From NCBI RefSeq assembly GCF_002514735.1, contig NZ_NBWU01000005.1, forward strand, positions 434,001 through 498,000: a DNA stretch of 64,000 nucleotides, in the 5' to 3' direction. A program made the position numbers and the translations under genes. The notes beneath the pieces are model-generated. The model did no database searches. It saw only the letters and a list, made by a program, of their open reading frames with translations, and was not told the DNA's origin. Shown here piece after piece: positions 18,538 to 26,890 of this stretch. Position 1 is the first letter of the stretch. Each line of letters starts with the position of its first letter. The stretch comes from Sediminicola luteus (GTDB taxonomy: Bacteria; Bacteroidota; Bacteroidia; Flavobacteriales; Flavobacteriaceae).

Positions 18538-18729
18538 TTGGAGCAGAATTTTCTCAAAAGTAAGGTGCCACAATGGATTGTTTTGTAAACGGGGTTACAA
18601 AGGAAGGAATGTTGGCAGTTACGAATAGGAATAATACCAAGCCATTTCTTTCCTTATCGATTATTAGGACTTTTGGACTTACATTTTATGCCATCTTTTG
18701 ATTAGAAATTATTTTAATAGGGTGAGGCA

Positions 18730-18780
18730 GCTCCATAGGAGCGTCATCCATTTAGATTTTAAAACGAGCTCCATAGGAGC
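18730..18780. repeat. Two REP-like hairpins upstream of the transposase
   Basis: Two identical 13-base hairpins GCTCC-ATA-GGAGC at 18730-18742 and 18768-18780, 38 bases apart start to start, directly before the transposase gene. They match the downstream array in design: five-base stem, three-base loop. Confidence 0.8.
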
Positions 18781-18804
18781 GGTATCCCCAAAGGCTTCAA
18801 TGTT

Positions 18805-19263
18805 ATGGCCAATACATATACCCAATTATATTTTCATGTTGTTTTTGCGGTCAAAGGTCGCGCCAACCATATTTCGCCTCAATGGAAGGAGGAATTGTAT
18901 AAATATATTTCAGGGGTAGTACGGAATAAGAACCAAAAATTGATGATTATCAATGGTATGTCGGATCATGTACATATTTTACTAGGAACCAAACCGAATT
19001 GTAATTTATCTGATTTGGTCCGTGACATTAAAGCGAATTCGTCTAAATGGATCAATGAAAGAAGGTTGGTTTCAGGGGAGTTTCGTTGGCAAACCGGATT
19101 TGGGGCATTCACCGTTGGACAACGTGGTCTAAAAAAGGTTATTGCCTATATCGAGAATCAAGAAGAGCATCATAAAAGAAAAAAATTCCGGAAGGAATAT
19201 GAGGAATTCTTGAAAACCTATGGGGTAGATTATGATTCCGATTATTTATTCGAACCGGATTGA
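18805..19263 (+). CDS. REP-associated tyrosine transposase (Y1/IS200-like, RAYT)
   Basis: 152 residues of the Y1 transposase family (PF01797 type). The HUH metal site is HVHIL near residue 55, and the nucleophile candidate is the Tyr of VIAYIENQEEHHK near residue 112. The protein begins NTYTQLYFHVVFAVKG, typical of the family. Unlike IS200, the gene is not bounded by two IS ends but by clusters of very short hairpins on both sides, the hallmark of domesticated RAYTs that move or maintain REP/BIME elements in other phyla. The gene is intact. It stands alone between the small membrane protein and trpA. Confidence 0.85.
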   Translation: MANTYTQLYFHVVFAVKGRANHISPQWKEELYKYISGVVRNKNQKLMIINGMSDHVHILLGTKPNCNLSDLVRDIKANSSKWINERRLVSGEFRWQTGFGAFTVGQRGLKKVIAYIENQEEHHKRKKFRKEYEEFLKTYGVDYDSDYLFEPD

Positions 19264-19269
19264 TATTCC

Positions 19270-19408
19270 GCCCCTACGGGGCTAGGGATATGTCACACCT
19301 CTGGTGCTAAGGGGATGACACTCCTCCGGAGTTTTTTTGGGTGACGCCCCGCTGGGGCTAGGGATATGCTGCTCCTACGGAGCTATTTGGATGTCGCTCC
19401 TATGGATC
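19270..19408. repeat. Array of six REP-like hairpins downstream of the transposase
   Basis: Hairpins of four- or five-base stems with three-base loops: GCCCC-TAC-GGGGC (19270-19282), CACC-TCT-GGTG (19296-19306), ACTCC-TCC-GGAGT (19320-19332), GCCCC-GCT-GGGGC (19346-19358), GCTCC-TAC-GGAGC (19371-19383) and a decayed GCTCC-TAT-GGATC (19396-19408). Stem bases change in pairs while the shape is kept. The spacer GCTAGGGATATG occurs twice (19281-19292, 19357-19368), indicating duplication of a larger unit. Confidence 0.85.
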
Positions 19409-19426
19409 TCAATGGGGTTGAGGTAT

Positions 19427-19457
19427 TTTACCCTCTGGCCTTAAACCAGAGGGTAAA
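19427..19457. terminator. Hairpin at the end of the trp operon
   Basis: Twelve-base arms TTTACCCTCTGG and CCAGAGGGTAAA around seven bases, just past the trpA stop. No long T run follows on the trp strand, so termination is likely but imperfect. It could also belong to the adjacent hairpin array. Confidence 0.55.
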
Positions 19458-19461
19458 TATT

Positions 19462-20232
19462 TTAAGGCCTTACACTTTTTACGAACGTATCAATCCCTTG
19501 CGGACCATTTTCAGTTAGATGTTTAATACAGGCCGATCCTATAATGGCGCCTTGGGTATATTCCGTAGCCGTGTCAAAAGTTTCCTGGTCTTTGATGCCG
19601 AAACCGACGATCAATGGGTTTTTTAGGCCCATGTCAGATACTCTTTTGAAATAGGTGGTTTGCTCGGGCCCAAAACCACTTTTGCTACCCGTAACGCTGG
19701 CCGTACTTACCATATAGATAAAAGCATTGGATGCGGCATCGATCTGTCGGATACGGGCATCGGAGGTTTGTGGTGTAATCAAAAAAATGTTGGCCAAACC
19801 GTATTTTTCAAAAATAGGTTGGTAGTGTTCTTGGTATTCTTCCAAGGGTAGGTCGGGCAAAATGAGACCATCTATACCTATTTGGGCACATTGGGCACAA
19901 AAGGCATCTACCCCGTATTGCAGTACCGGATTAAAATAGCCCATGATGATTAAAGGCATATTAATATGTTCACGTACCCCGGCCAACTGTTCGAACAGTT
20001 TTTGGGTGGTCATGCCATTGTTCAAGGCCTGTGTTGAGCTGTTTTGAATGGTAGGCCCATCGGCCAAAGGGTCGCTAAAAGGGAGTCCGATCTCAACCAA
20101 ATCTACGTCGGCGGCTTCCATTTGTTTAAGCGTTGGCAAGGTATCGGCCAAATTCGGATAACCAGCAGTAAAGTATAGGGAAAGGATTTTTTTATTCTCT
20201 TTTAGTTTTGAGACGATTCGGTTCATAAACAT
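19462..20232 (-). CDS. trpA: Tryptophan synthase alpha subunit
   Basis: 256 residues, normal for TrpA. It cleaves indole-3-glycerol phosphate to indole and glyceraldehyde 3-phosphate and channels indole to TrpB. The catalytic Glu is in DLVEIGLPFSDPLADGP, the second acidic residue in IDGLILPDLPLEE, and the phosphate-binding loop in PLIVGFGI. It is the last gene of the trp operon, 35 bases after the trpF-trpB fusion. Start is ATG 20232 or ATG 20226; both leave the fold intact. Confidence 0.96.
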   Translation of the reverse strand: MFMNRIVSKLKENKKILSLYFTAGYPNLADTLPTLKQMEAADVDLVEIGLPFSDPLADGPTIQNSSTQALNNGMTTQKLFEQLAGVREHINMPLIIMGYFNPVLQYGVDAFCAQCAQIGIDGLILPDLPLEEYQEHYQPIFEKYGLANIFLITPQTSDARIRQIDAASNAFIYMVSTASVTGSKSGFGPEQTTYFKRVSDMGLKNPLIVGFGIKDQETFDTATEYTQGAIIGSACIKHLTENGPQGIDTFVKSVRP

Positions 20233-20267
20233 TATTGTTTTTCATTTCCGCGAGGGAGGAAATGTAA

Positions 20268-22154
20268 TTAAAGTTTAAAATAGTCGATATATGTATTCAA
20301 GTCCTTATCGCCTCGACCGCTGAGGTTTATGACCACCACATCGTCCGGTTTGAATTGTTTTTTCTCCAATACGGCAAAGGCATGTGAGCTTTCAATGGCC
20401 GGGATAATGCCCTCGAGTTCGCATAGTTCGAGTCCCGCCTTCATGGCGTCGGCATCGGTTATGCTGATGAACTCGCCCCGCCCTGACTGGAATAAATGCG
20501 CATGCATGGGACCCACACCCGGGTAATCGAGTCCGGCCGAGATTGAGTAGGGTTCTGTAATTTGTCCATCTGGGGTCTGCATCAACAGGGTTTTACTACC
20601 ATGTATAATACCCACCTTGCCCAAGGCCGATGTGGCGGCACTTTCACCGGAATCTACCCCTTTACCTGCAGCTTCTACGGCAATGATACCTACTTCGGGC
20701 CTATCGAGATATTGATAAAAGGCCCCTGCGGCATTAGAGCCCCCGCCGACACAGGCGATTACATAATCAGGGTTTTTACGGCCTTCTTTTTCCAGTAACT
20801 GCCATTCGATTTCCTCAGAAATAACGGCTTGGAACCGGGCTACCATATCGGGGTAGGGGTGTGGACCTACTACCGATCCTATGATGTAGTGCGTATCTAT
20901 CGGATTGTTGATCCAATCGCGAATGGCTTCGTTGGTGGCGTCTTTTAGGGTTCTACTACCCGAAAGTGCCGGTACCACAGTCGCACCCAACATTTTCATT
21001 CGGGCCACATTGGGGGCTTGGCGGGCGATATCTATTTCGCCCATATACACGATACATTCCATACCCATTAAGGCACACACTGTGGCGGTAGCCACTCCGT
21101 GTTGCCCCGCCCCGGTTTCGGCGATAATGCGCTTTTTGCCCAAGCGTTTGGCCATTAAGATCTGACCGATGGTGTTATTGACCTTATGGGCACCGGTATG
21201 GTTTAGGTCTTCTCGTTTGAGATAGATTTTGGTGTTGTAGCGTTCCGACAGTCGTTTGGCAAAATATAACGGGCTAGGTCGCCCAACATAATCTTTGAGC
21301 AGTTGTTGGAACTCTTCCTGGAACGAAGGCTCGGCCATAATCTCTAGGTATTTGGCTTTGAGCTCCGCCACATTCGGGTAGAGCATTTCAGGAATATAGG
21401 CACCCCCGAATTCTCCGTAATAGCCGTTTTCGTCGGCATGATAAGTTTGCATATTGGGTGTTCTTATGATCGTTATAAAGGCTTCCAAGGCCTGGGTATC
21501 CTTGAGGCCGGGAGCTGTTTCAAATTTACTGTTGAGGTCTAAGGCATGGCAATGGGCTGCGGCCGGACTCGCTAAAAACTCCTGTATGTTGGTGAGGTTC
21601 TCCGGCCCAATGCCCCCACTTAAAAAAAATGGTGTGGTGCTAGGGTAGTCTTGTAACAAGGTCCAATCAAAGGCGGCACCATTACCTCCTGGTAATTTAC
21701 CTTTGGTGTCGAAAAGAAAGTAATCGGTATGGGCTTCAAAGGCCTTCAAAATCGAAAAATCGAAGGTACTGCCTACGGCAAAGGCTTTGATGATGACTGG
21801 GGCTTCGACTGCCTGCCTGTCGGCAGACACGGCGCTCAGCCTAACATCGCTTTCCACTTTTTTGGGTTGGGTTAACTCTTGACGTAAGCTAGCACAATAT
21901 TCTGGGCTTTCGGAACCGTGTAACTGCACGCCGTCCAAATCAAACTCGGTTGTTTTTTGTAGTACTTCCTTAATGGATGCATCCACAAAAACCCCGATTT
22001 TTTTAGTATTAGGCGCTAATACGGGCATTTTTCCTTGAAAGGCCCGTTTGGAGGGCTCCCAAAAGATGAAGCCGAGATAATCAGCTGCCAAGGCATCAAC
22101 TTCAGCCGTATTGCGGTTCATACCGCAAACTTTTATTTTGGGATTACTTGTCAT
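20268..22154 (-). CDS. trpFB: Bifunctional phosphoribosylanthranilate isomerase / tryptophan synthase beta (TrpF-TrpB fusion)
   Basis: One uninterrupted 628-residue frame. Residues 1-234 are TrpF, with the catalytic Cys in KVCGM, GVQLHG and the catalytic Asp in [11 protein letters not shown]. Residues 235-628 are TrpB, beginning at an internal Met (ATG 21450-21452, [19 protein letters not shown]), with the PLP lysine in [10 protein letters not shown] and the PLP phosphate loop in [10 protein letters not shown]. The junction residues IIRTPN have no stop or frameshift. TrpB could also be made alone from the internal ATG. The TrpF half carries an unusual insert (about residues 100-120). The start overlaps trpC by 11 bases. 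Confidence 0.93.
   Translation of the reverse strand: MTSNPKIKVCGMNRNTAEVDALAADYLGFIFWEPSKRAFQGKMPVLAPNTKKIGVFVDASIKEVLQKTTEFDLDGVQLHGSESPEYCASLRQELTQPKKVESDVRLSAVSADRQAVEAPVIIKAFAVGSTFDFSILKAFEAHTDYFLFDTKGKLPGGNGAAFDWTLLQDYPSTTPFFLSGGIGPENLTNIQEFLASPAAAHCHALDLNSKFETAPGLKDTQALEAFITIIRTPNMQTYHADENGYYGEFGGAYIPEMLYPNVAELKAKYLEIMAEPSFQEEFQQLLKDYVGRPSPLYFAKRLSERYNTKIYLKREDLNHTGAHKVNNTIGQILMAKRLGKKRIIAETGAGQHGVATATVCALMGMECIVYMGEIDIARQAPNVARMKMLGATVVPALSGSRTLKDATNEAIRDWINNPIDTHYIIGSVVGPHPYPDMVARFQAVISEEIEWQLLEKEGRKNPDYVIACVGGGSNAAGAFYQYLDRPEVGIIAVEAAGKGVDSGESAATSALGKVGIIHGSKTLLMQTPDGQITEPYSISAGLDYPGVGPMHAHLFQSGRGEFISITDADAMKAGLELCELEGIIPAIESSHAFAVLEKKQFKPDDVVVINLSGRGDKDLNTYIDYFKL
21801..21850. repeat. 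Short palindromic element inside the trpF part
   Basis: The perfect hairpin CTGCC-TGTC-GGCAG lies at 21813-21826 in a segment coding [12 protein letters not shown]. It sits where TrpF proteins normally have a short connection before the VIIKAF strand. The insert keeps the frame. Origin as a mobile palindrome is inferred. Confidence 0.5.
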
Positions 22155-22935
22155 GTGTCAAACTTTCAATAAAGGTTTTGGCAGCTGTGCCTGGGCACTC
22201 TGTTTTCATAAAATTCTCACCGATCAAAAAACCTTTATAACCATAGGGCTGCAATTCTTGTATGGCCGATACCGAACTAATGCCGCTTTCAGAGACCTTT
22301 ACGAATTCGTCGGGTATTTGTGCTGCCAAGGTTTTACTAGTGTCCAAACTAACCGCAAAGGTTTTTAGGTCGCGGTTGTTTACCCCCAGCATATCTAAAC
22401 TGGGCATTATGGATTTTTCGAGTTCTTCTTGGTTGTGTACTTCCAATAATACCTCCAAACCTAAACTTTGTGCGGTTTCGGATAGTGTTTTTATTTCTTG
22501 GTGGGTGAGTACCGCGGCAATTAATAAAATAACATCGGCCCCATGGGCCTTGGCTTCCAGTAATTGGTATTCGTCTACAATGAATTCTTTGCGGAGCAAG
22601 GGCATAGCTACACTGGCCCGGGCCAAAAGCAAGTCTTCCAATGAACCGCCAAAATACTTGATGTCGGTGAGCACACTCATTCCGCAGGCCCCGGCACTTT
22701 CGTAGCCTTTTGCTACCTGGCCCACATTGGTGTTTTGGTTGATGGTTTGTTTGGAGGGTGAACGCCTTTTGTGTTCGGCAATAATACCCGAAGCACTCTG
22801 GCGAAGTGCATTCGAAAGCGATTTTCCCTTTCGGTCGAACAGTACCGAAGTTTCGTATTGACTAACCGGAATCAAGGCTTTTTTAAGCGCTACCTCTTTA
22901 TGTTTGTCGGCTACAATCTTATCTAGAATATTCAT
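22144..22935 (-). CDS. trpC: Indole-3-glycerol phosphate synthase
   Basis: 263 residues, standard TrpC. It closes the indole ring from CdRP. The N-terminal Lys/Glu helix [38 protein letters not shown] (catalytic Lys) and VGVNNRDL-like [11 protein letters not shown], then VSESGIS and GFLIGENFM, all match the TIM-barrel catalytic loops. It is not fused to trpF in this genome. It overlaps the trpF start by 11 bases and lies 44 bases after trpD. Confidence 0.96.
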   Translation of the reverse strand: MNILDKIVADKHKEVALKKALIPVSQYETSVLFDRKGKSLSNALRQSASGIIAEHKRRSPSKQTINQNTNVGQVAKGYESAGACGMSVLTDIKYFGGSLEDLLLARASVAMPLLRKEFIVDEYQLLEAKAHGADVILLIAAVLTHQEIKTLSETAQSLGLEVLLEVHNQEELEKSIMPSLDMLGVNNRDLKTFAVSLDTSKTLAAQIPDEFVKVSESGISSVSAIQELQPYGYKGFLIGENFMKTECPGTAAKTFIESLTHDK

Positions 22936-22979
22936 TTTTGCGGGTTGTTCTAGGGTTTTGGTCTCTTGCTTGGGATACC

Positions 22980-23972
22980 TTATTTACTTAATTCTTGCAA
23001 TTTCCGAAGCGCTTGTAAACCTTTGCCGCCCAACAACGATTCTTGGGCCGTTTCAAAGCCTTCCTTCGGACTCTTGCCGGTTACCGTGGCAATGGCCATG
23101 CCTGCATTGGCACAGACTACATGGTTCTGGGCTTGACTGCCTTTACCTTCCAGGATGTTGATGAAGATCTTGGCGGAATCTTCCACGGTATCCCCGCCTA
23201 CGATTTCAGATTGTCTTACTGCGCTTACCCCAAAATCCTCAGGTCGGATCATGCTTTCTACTCGGTTCGAGATGGTTTTGGTATCCCCGGTAAGGGAAAT
23301 TTCGTCATAACCATCCAGGGCGTGAAGTACGGTAAAGTTCTTGTCAGTGTTCTGATAGAGATAGCCATACATTCGGGCCAGCTCTAAGTTGAATACCCCC
23401 ACCATTTGGTTTTTCGGAAATGCCGGGTTTACCATGGGGCCCAACATATTGAAAAAGGTTTTAACGGCCAGTTCTTTTCGGATGGGGCCTACATTTTTCA
23501 TGGCCGGGTGAAACAATGGGGCATGTAGCACACATATACCCGCTTGGTCTATACTGCGTTCTAAAAAGTCGGCATCGTTTTTAAAGGCAATGCCCAAATG
23601 TTCCATAACGTTACTGCTTCCACATTTAGAAGATACCCCATAATTACCGTGTTTGGTAACCTTGATGCCTGCACCGGCCGTCACGAACGACGCCAAGGTC
23701 GATATATTAAAAGTATCCTTACCGTCGCCCCCGGTACCACAAAGGTCTACCGGATTGTAATCGGCCAGGTCGATGGCAATACAGAGTTCCAGTAGGGCGT
23801 CGCGAAAGCCTTCCAGTTCATGTAGACTGATGCTACGCATCATATACACGGTTAAAAATGCCGCGATCTGACTTTGGTTGTATTGGCCTTGGGCAATATT
23901 AACCAGTACCTCACGGGCCTCGGCCTTGCTGAGTACTTCGTGGTTTATGAGTTTATTTAGGATTTTTTTCAT
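22980..23972 (-). CDS. trpD: Anthranilate phosphoribosyltransferase
   Basis: 330 residues, full length. It transfers phosphoribose from PRPP to anthranilate. The PRPP-binding signature CGTGGDGKDTFNIST, the KHGNYGVSSKCGSSNVME anthranilate/PRPP loop and the GPMVNPA segment are all present. It is separated from trpG by 4 bases and so is translationally close-coupled. No fusion with trpG is seen, unlike in enterobacteria. Confidence 0.96.
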   Translation of the reverse strand: MKKILNKLINHEVLSKAEAREVLVNIAQGQYNQSQIAAFLTVYMMRSISLHELEGFRDALLELCIAIDLADYNPVDLCGTGGDGKDTFNISTLASFVTAGAGIKVTKHGNYGVSSKCGSSNVMEHLGIAFKNDADFLERSIDQAGICVLHAPLFHPAMKNVGPIRKELAVKTFFNMLGPMVNPAFPKNQMVGVFNLELARMYGYLYQNTDKNFTVLHALDGYDEISLTGDTKTISNRVESMIRPEDFGVSAVRQSEIVGGDTVEDSAKIFINILEGKGSQAQNHVVCANAGMAIATVTGKSPKEGFETAQESLLGGKGLQALRKLQELSK

Positions 23973-23976
23973 TCCG

Positions 23977-24546
23977 CTATTTTTTATCTACCCAATTTTT
24001 GATCATTTGTTTCCCTTCGGGGGTCAACACCGATTCGGGGTGGAATTGCACCGCCCTAACATCGTATTCGGTATGGCGTAACGACATGATCTGTCCGTTC
24101 GCATCTACCGAGGTCACTTCTAAACAATCGGGCAGGCCTTTTTGGTCTACTACCCAAGAGTGGTACCGGCCCACTTCCAAATTTTGTGGTAATCCCTCAA
24201 ACAGTATATCGGACTGGGTGACCTCAATAGTGGTGGCCACACCATGGTACACTTGGTCTAAGTTTACCAAACGGGCCCCGAATACTTCCCCGATGGCTTG
24301 TTGGCCCAAGCATACCCCCAAAATGGATTTACTGGCCGCATAACGCTCTATTATGGGTTTTAAGAGTCCGGCTTCATCGGGTATTCCCGGTCCGGGCGAC
24401 AATACGATTTTAGTATAGGCGTCAACCTCTTCCAAGGTCAGTTGATCGTTGCGTTTTACGATTACCTCACAACCTAGGTCTTCTAGGTAATGCACCAAAT
24501 TAAAGGTGAAGCTATCGTAATTATCTATCATGAGTATGGGTTCCAT
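23977..24546 (-). CDS. trpG: Anthranilate synthase glutaminase subunit
   Basis: 189 residues; class I glutamine amidotransferase. MIDNYDSFTFNLVHYLE starts the domain; the nucleophile Cys is in ILGVCLGQQAIGE, and the His-Glu pair in VRAVQFHPESV. It supplies ammonia to TrpE. Between trpE (10 bases upstream) and trpD. A dual role with PabB in folate synthesis is known for some TrpG proteins and cannot be excluded. Confidence 0.95.
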   Translation of the reverse strand: MEPILMIDNYDSFTFNLVHYLEDLGCEVIVKRNDQLTLEEVDAYTKIVLSPGPGIPDEAGLLKPIIERYAASKSILGVCLGQQAIGEVFGARLVNLDQVYHGVATTIEVTQSDILFEGLPQNLEVGRYHSWVVDQKGLPDCLEVTSVDANGQIMSLRHTEYDVRAVQFHPESVLTPEGKQMIKNWVDKK

Positions 24547-24556
24547 ATCGTCTGTC

Positions 24557-25972
24557 TTAAAGAATGTTTTCGGCCATGTTCAAGGCCTTGTTCAAAGCAC
24601 CGAGTTTGTTGTAGGTTTCCTGTAATTCACTTTCTGGGTCACTATCGGCCACCAAGCCGGCCCCGGCCTGAAAATGTAGGCTGTGGTCTTTGCTCAAAAA
24701 GGTACGGATCATAATAGCGTGGTTAAAATTCCCTGAAAAATCCATAAAACCTATGGCACCCCCATAATAACCCCTGCTGGTGGGTTCATACTTTTCTATG
24801 AGCTGTAAGGCCATATGCTTGGGCGCCCCGCTTAGCGTACCGGCCGGAAAGGTGTCGGCCACCAATTGGGTGGTAGGTATGGCTTCTTTTTTACGCCCGA
24901 TAACTTTAGAAACCAAATGGATCACATGTGAAAAAAATTGTACTTCTTTGTAGGTGTCCACCTGTACGGTATTACAGCTGCGGCTCAGGTCGTTTCGGGC
25001 CAGATCTACCAACATCACATGCTCGCTGTTTTCCTTATTATCCTTACTCAGTTTTTGGGCCAGATCGGCATCTTGTACGTCGTTACCCGTACGTTTAAAA
25101 GTGCCGGCTATGGGGTGGATCTCGGCGGAGCCATCGGCCACTACCAATTGGGCTTCGGGCGAACTACCGAAAATCTTAAAGTTTCCGTAGTCGAAATAGA
25201 ATAGGTAAGGTGAGGGGTTTACCGAACGTAGGGCCCGGTATACATTAAATTCATCGCCTTTAAAGGCTTGTGAAAACCGGCGTGACAATACCAGTTGGAA
25301 AACATCGCCACGTCCACAATGCTTTTTGGCCTGTACCACCAGTTCTTTGTAGGCATCATCGGAGATATTGGTGCGGGCTTCCCCTGTTTTTTCAAACGGA
25401 TAGGCCGCAAAATTCTTGACATTCAATATTTGCTCGATCTCGGCAATATTGTCGCTGCTTTCGTAACAATTAGAGAATATATAGGCCTCGTTTTTAAAGT
25501 GGTCGATGGCGATGATATTCTGGTATACCGAATAGTGAAGGTCTGGAATATCGGGGGAGTCCGATTTTTTGGTTACGGCTATATCTTCAAAATAACGAAC
25601 GGCGTCGTAGGCCATATAACCGAAAATGCCGTTTTGTATGAATTTGTAATCCGGATGGGTATTGCTGCTGAATCGTTGTGCAAATGCCTCAAGACCTCTT
25701 GTCACCTGTTGGCGCTCGGTTATGGCTGTTTTAACCTCTTGTCCGTCTGGGTAGGTTTCGGTTATGGTTTCTTGGGCTACCGTAAAATGGGCCAACGGAT
25801 TGCAACAGATATATGAAAAGCTGTTGTCGTTGGCGTGGTAGTCGCTACTTTCCAGCAAAATACTGTTCGGAAAGCGATCGCGAATCTTAAGGTAAACACT
25901 TACCGGGGTAAAGGTGTCGGCCAGTATTTTTTTACTGTGCGAGACCAATGGGTATTTCTCTTTTAGTTCCAT
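24557..25972 (-). CDS. trpE: Anthranilate synthase component I
   Basis: 471 residues, chorismate-binding enzyme that makes anthranilate from chorismate with ammonia from TrpG. The N-terminal domain contains LLESSDYHANDNSFSYI, resembling the Trp feedback site LLES of TrpE. The catalytic core shows GRGDVFQLVLSRRFS, IAGTFKRTG, EHVMLVDLARNDL and GTLSGAPK, ending with QAGAGLVADSDPE. First structural gene of the operon, 83 bases after the attenuator terminator, so control by Trp-dependent attenuation plus feedback inhibition is expected. Confidence 0.95.
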   Translation of the reverse strand: MELKEKYPLVSHSKKILADTFTPVSVYLKIRDRFPNSILLESSDYHANDNSFSYICCNPLAHFTVAQETITETYPDGQEVKTAITERQQVTRGLEAFAQRFSSNTHPDYKFIQNGIFGYMAYDAVRYFEDIAVTKKSDSPDIPDLHYSVYQNIIAIDHFKNEAYIFSNCYESSDNIAEIEQILNVKNFAAYPFEKTGEARTNISDDAYKELVVQAKKHCGRGDVFQLVLSRRFSQAFKGDEFNVYRALRSVNPSPYLFYFDYGNFKIFGSSPEAQLVVADGSAEIHPIAGTFKRTGNDVQDADLAQKLSKDNKENSEHVMLVDLARNDLSRSCNTVQVDTYKEVQFFSHVIHLVSKVIGRKKEAIPTTQLVADTFPAGTLSGAPKHMALQLIEKYEPTSRGYYGGAIGFMDFSGNFNHAIMIRTFLSKDHSLHFQAGAGLVADSDPESELQETYNKLGALNKALNMAENIL

Positions 25973-26055
25973 CTGTCTATAATCTGGTTCTATATGGGGT
26001 TGCCATTATTCTTATTGCGTAATGCGCCTATTCGAAATCACGGATTATTGTAATG

Positions 26056-26085
26056 AAAAAGGCCTGTCGTGATCGACAGGCCTTT
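26056..26085 (-). terminator. trp attenuator (intrinsic terminator in the leader)
   Basis: On the minus strand a perfect 12-base stem AAAGGCCTGTCG / CGACAGGCCTTT with loop ATCA runs into a T run. It lies between the leader peptide and trpE. A competing pairing is possible between GTCGTG at the leader stop codon and CACGAC in the terminator's loop and 3' arm. Confidence 0.85.
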
Positions 26086-26115
26086 GGTATCATTGTACAC
26101 TATAGGGGAGTCTGC

Positions 26116-26172
26116 TCACGACGTCTGACGTAAGTTGCTCCACCACCAAGTATTTGTTCTTTCTCTAAACAC
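26116..26172 (-). CDS. trpL: trp operon leader peptide
   Basis: Eighteen codons from GTG 26172 to TGA 26116, read as MFRERTNTWWWSNLRQTS. Three consecutive TGG codons make it a Trp sensor: when charged tRNA-Trp is scarce the ribosome should stall there and prevent formation of the terminator 30 bases downstream. The GTG lies 5 bases beyond the -7 promoter element, so the message would be nearly leaderless and no Shine-Dalgarno is seen. No in-frame ATG exists upstream. Assignment follows from the WWW run, the promoter, the terminator and trpE in order; no experiment is implied. Confidence 0.82.
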   Translation of the reverse strand: MFRERTNTWWWSNLRQTS

Positions 26173-26177
26173 GAAGC

Positions 26178-26208
26178 CAAATGTAGCAAAGAAATCGTGA
26201 AATGCAAA
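26178..26208 (-). promoter_or_regulatory. trp operon promoter
   Basis: On the minus strand TTTG (26208-26205), exactly 19 bases, then TACATTTG (26185-26178): an ideal match to the Bacteroidota -33/-7 consensus. It lies just before the trpL start. Confidence 0.85.
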
Positions 26209-26225
26209 TCTTTGTTGGCTGAAAA

Positions 26226-26253
26226 ACAAAAAGGCCCCAAATTGTGGGGCCTT
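26226..26253 (-). terminator. Intrinsic terminator after the yceI gene
   Basis: On the minus strand AAGGCCCCA / TGGGGCCTT with a five-base loop, then a T-rich tract. It insulates marR-yceI from the trp promoter. Confidence 0.85.
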
Positions 26254-26288
26254 GGTAACGATAATCTTCTTTTTCTATGTGTATTTTG

Positions 26289-26864
26289 TTAAAACTGTAA
26301 AGCCACGTTCAGGTCGAACTCGTCGTAAATGGCCTTGTCTCCTAAAGCGCTAAAAATACTGGCAGATTTGTATTCTATTCCGTATTTGGTGCGATCTACC
26401 TTTAATTCGGCCATAGCTTTGTTCCCGTTTACCGTCATTACAAAACTAATAGGATGGGTCTTTCCTTTAATGGTCAGATCACCGGTTATCTCATAAGTAT
26501 CAGCGCCAGTAGCCGCAACTTGTTTCATTGTAAAACTAGCCGTAGGGTGGTTGGCCGTACCAAAGAAATCATCCGATTTCAAATGGCCCTCTAACTTGCC
26601 TTTGTATTCCCCCTCTAGATCGGTACAGGCAATACTGGCCATGTCTACCGTGAATGAACCACCAGTTAGCTTACCGTTTGCCATTTCCAAATGACCCGAT
26701 TTTAGATTGATGGTGCCCTCGTGGGAACCGGTTACCTTATGCCCTTTCCATACCACGGTACTTTCAGATACTTTAATATCCTTCTTGTCTCCCTTAATGG
26801 GTTCCGTAGCTTGGGCGTTGGCGAATACCAAGGCGATTACAAGGCTAAAAATGCTCTTTTTCAT
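26289..26864 (-). CDS. YceI-family periplasmic protein
   Basis: 191 residues with a signal peptide (MKKSIFSLVIALVFANAQA) and a YceI beta-barrel domain: STVVWKGHKVTGSHEGTINLKSGHL, then the paired FTVDMASI and HLKSDDFFGTANHPTASF segments and DLTIKGKTHPISF. YceI proteins have a lipocalin-like fold that binds isoprenoid-type lipids or amphiphiles; the physiological role is often unknown. It lies 26 bases after a marR gene, so it is probably repressed or controlled by that regulator. Confidence 0.9.
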   Translation of the reverse strand: MKKSIFSLVIALVFANAQATEPIKGDKKDIKVSESTVVWKGHKVTGSHEGTINLKSGHLEMANGKLTGGSFTVDMASIACTDLEGEYKGKLEGHLKSDDFFGTANHPTASFTMKQVAATGADTYEITGDLTIKGKTHPISFVMTVNGNKAMAELKVDRTKYGIEYKSASIFSALGDKAIYDEFDLNVALQF

Positions 26865-26890
26865 GGGTGTTGTTTTTAGTTTATAAGTGT

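Noticed and set aside
19270-19408. CRISPR array at the hairpin cluster
   Set aside because: Repeats are only 11-13 bp with changing stems and irregular spacing, and lie beside a Y1 transposase; REP-like is the better reading.
21440-21460. Frameshift or sequencing error explaining the trpF-trpB fusion
   Set aside because: Reading through 21453-21470 codon by codon shows both halves in the same frame with no missing base; only loss of a stop is needed. An error cannot be fully excluded without resequencing.
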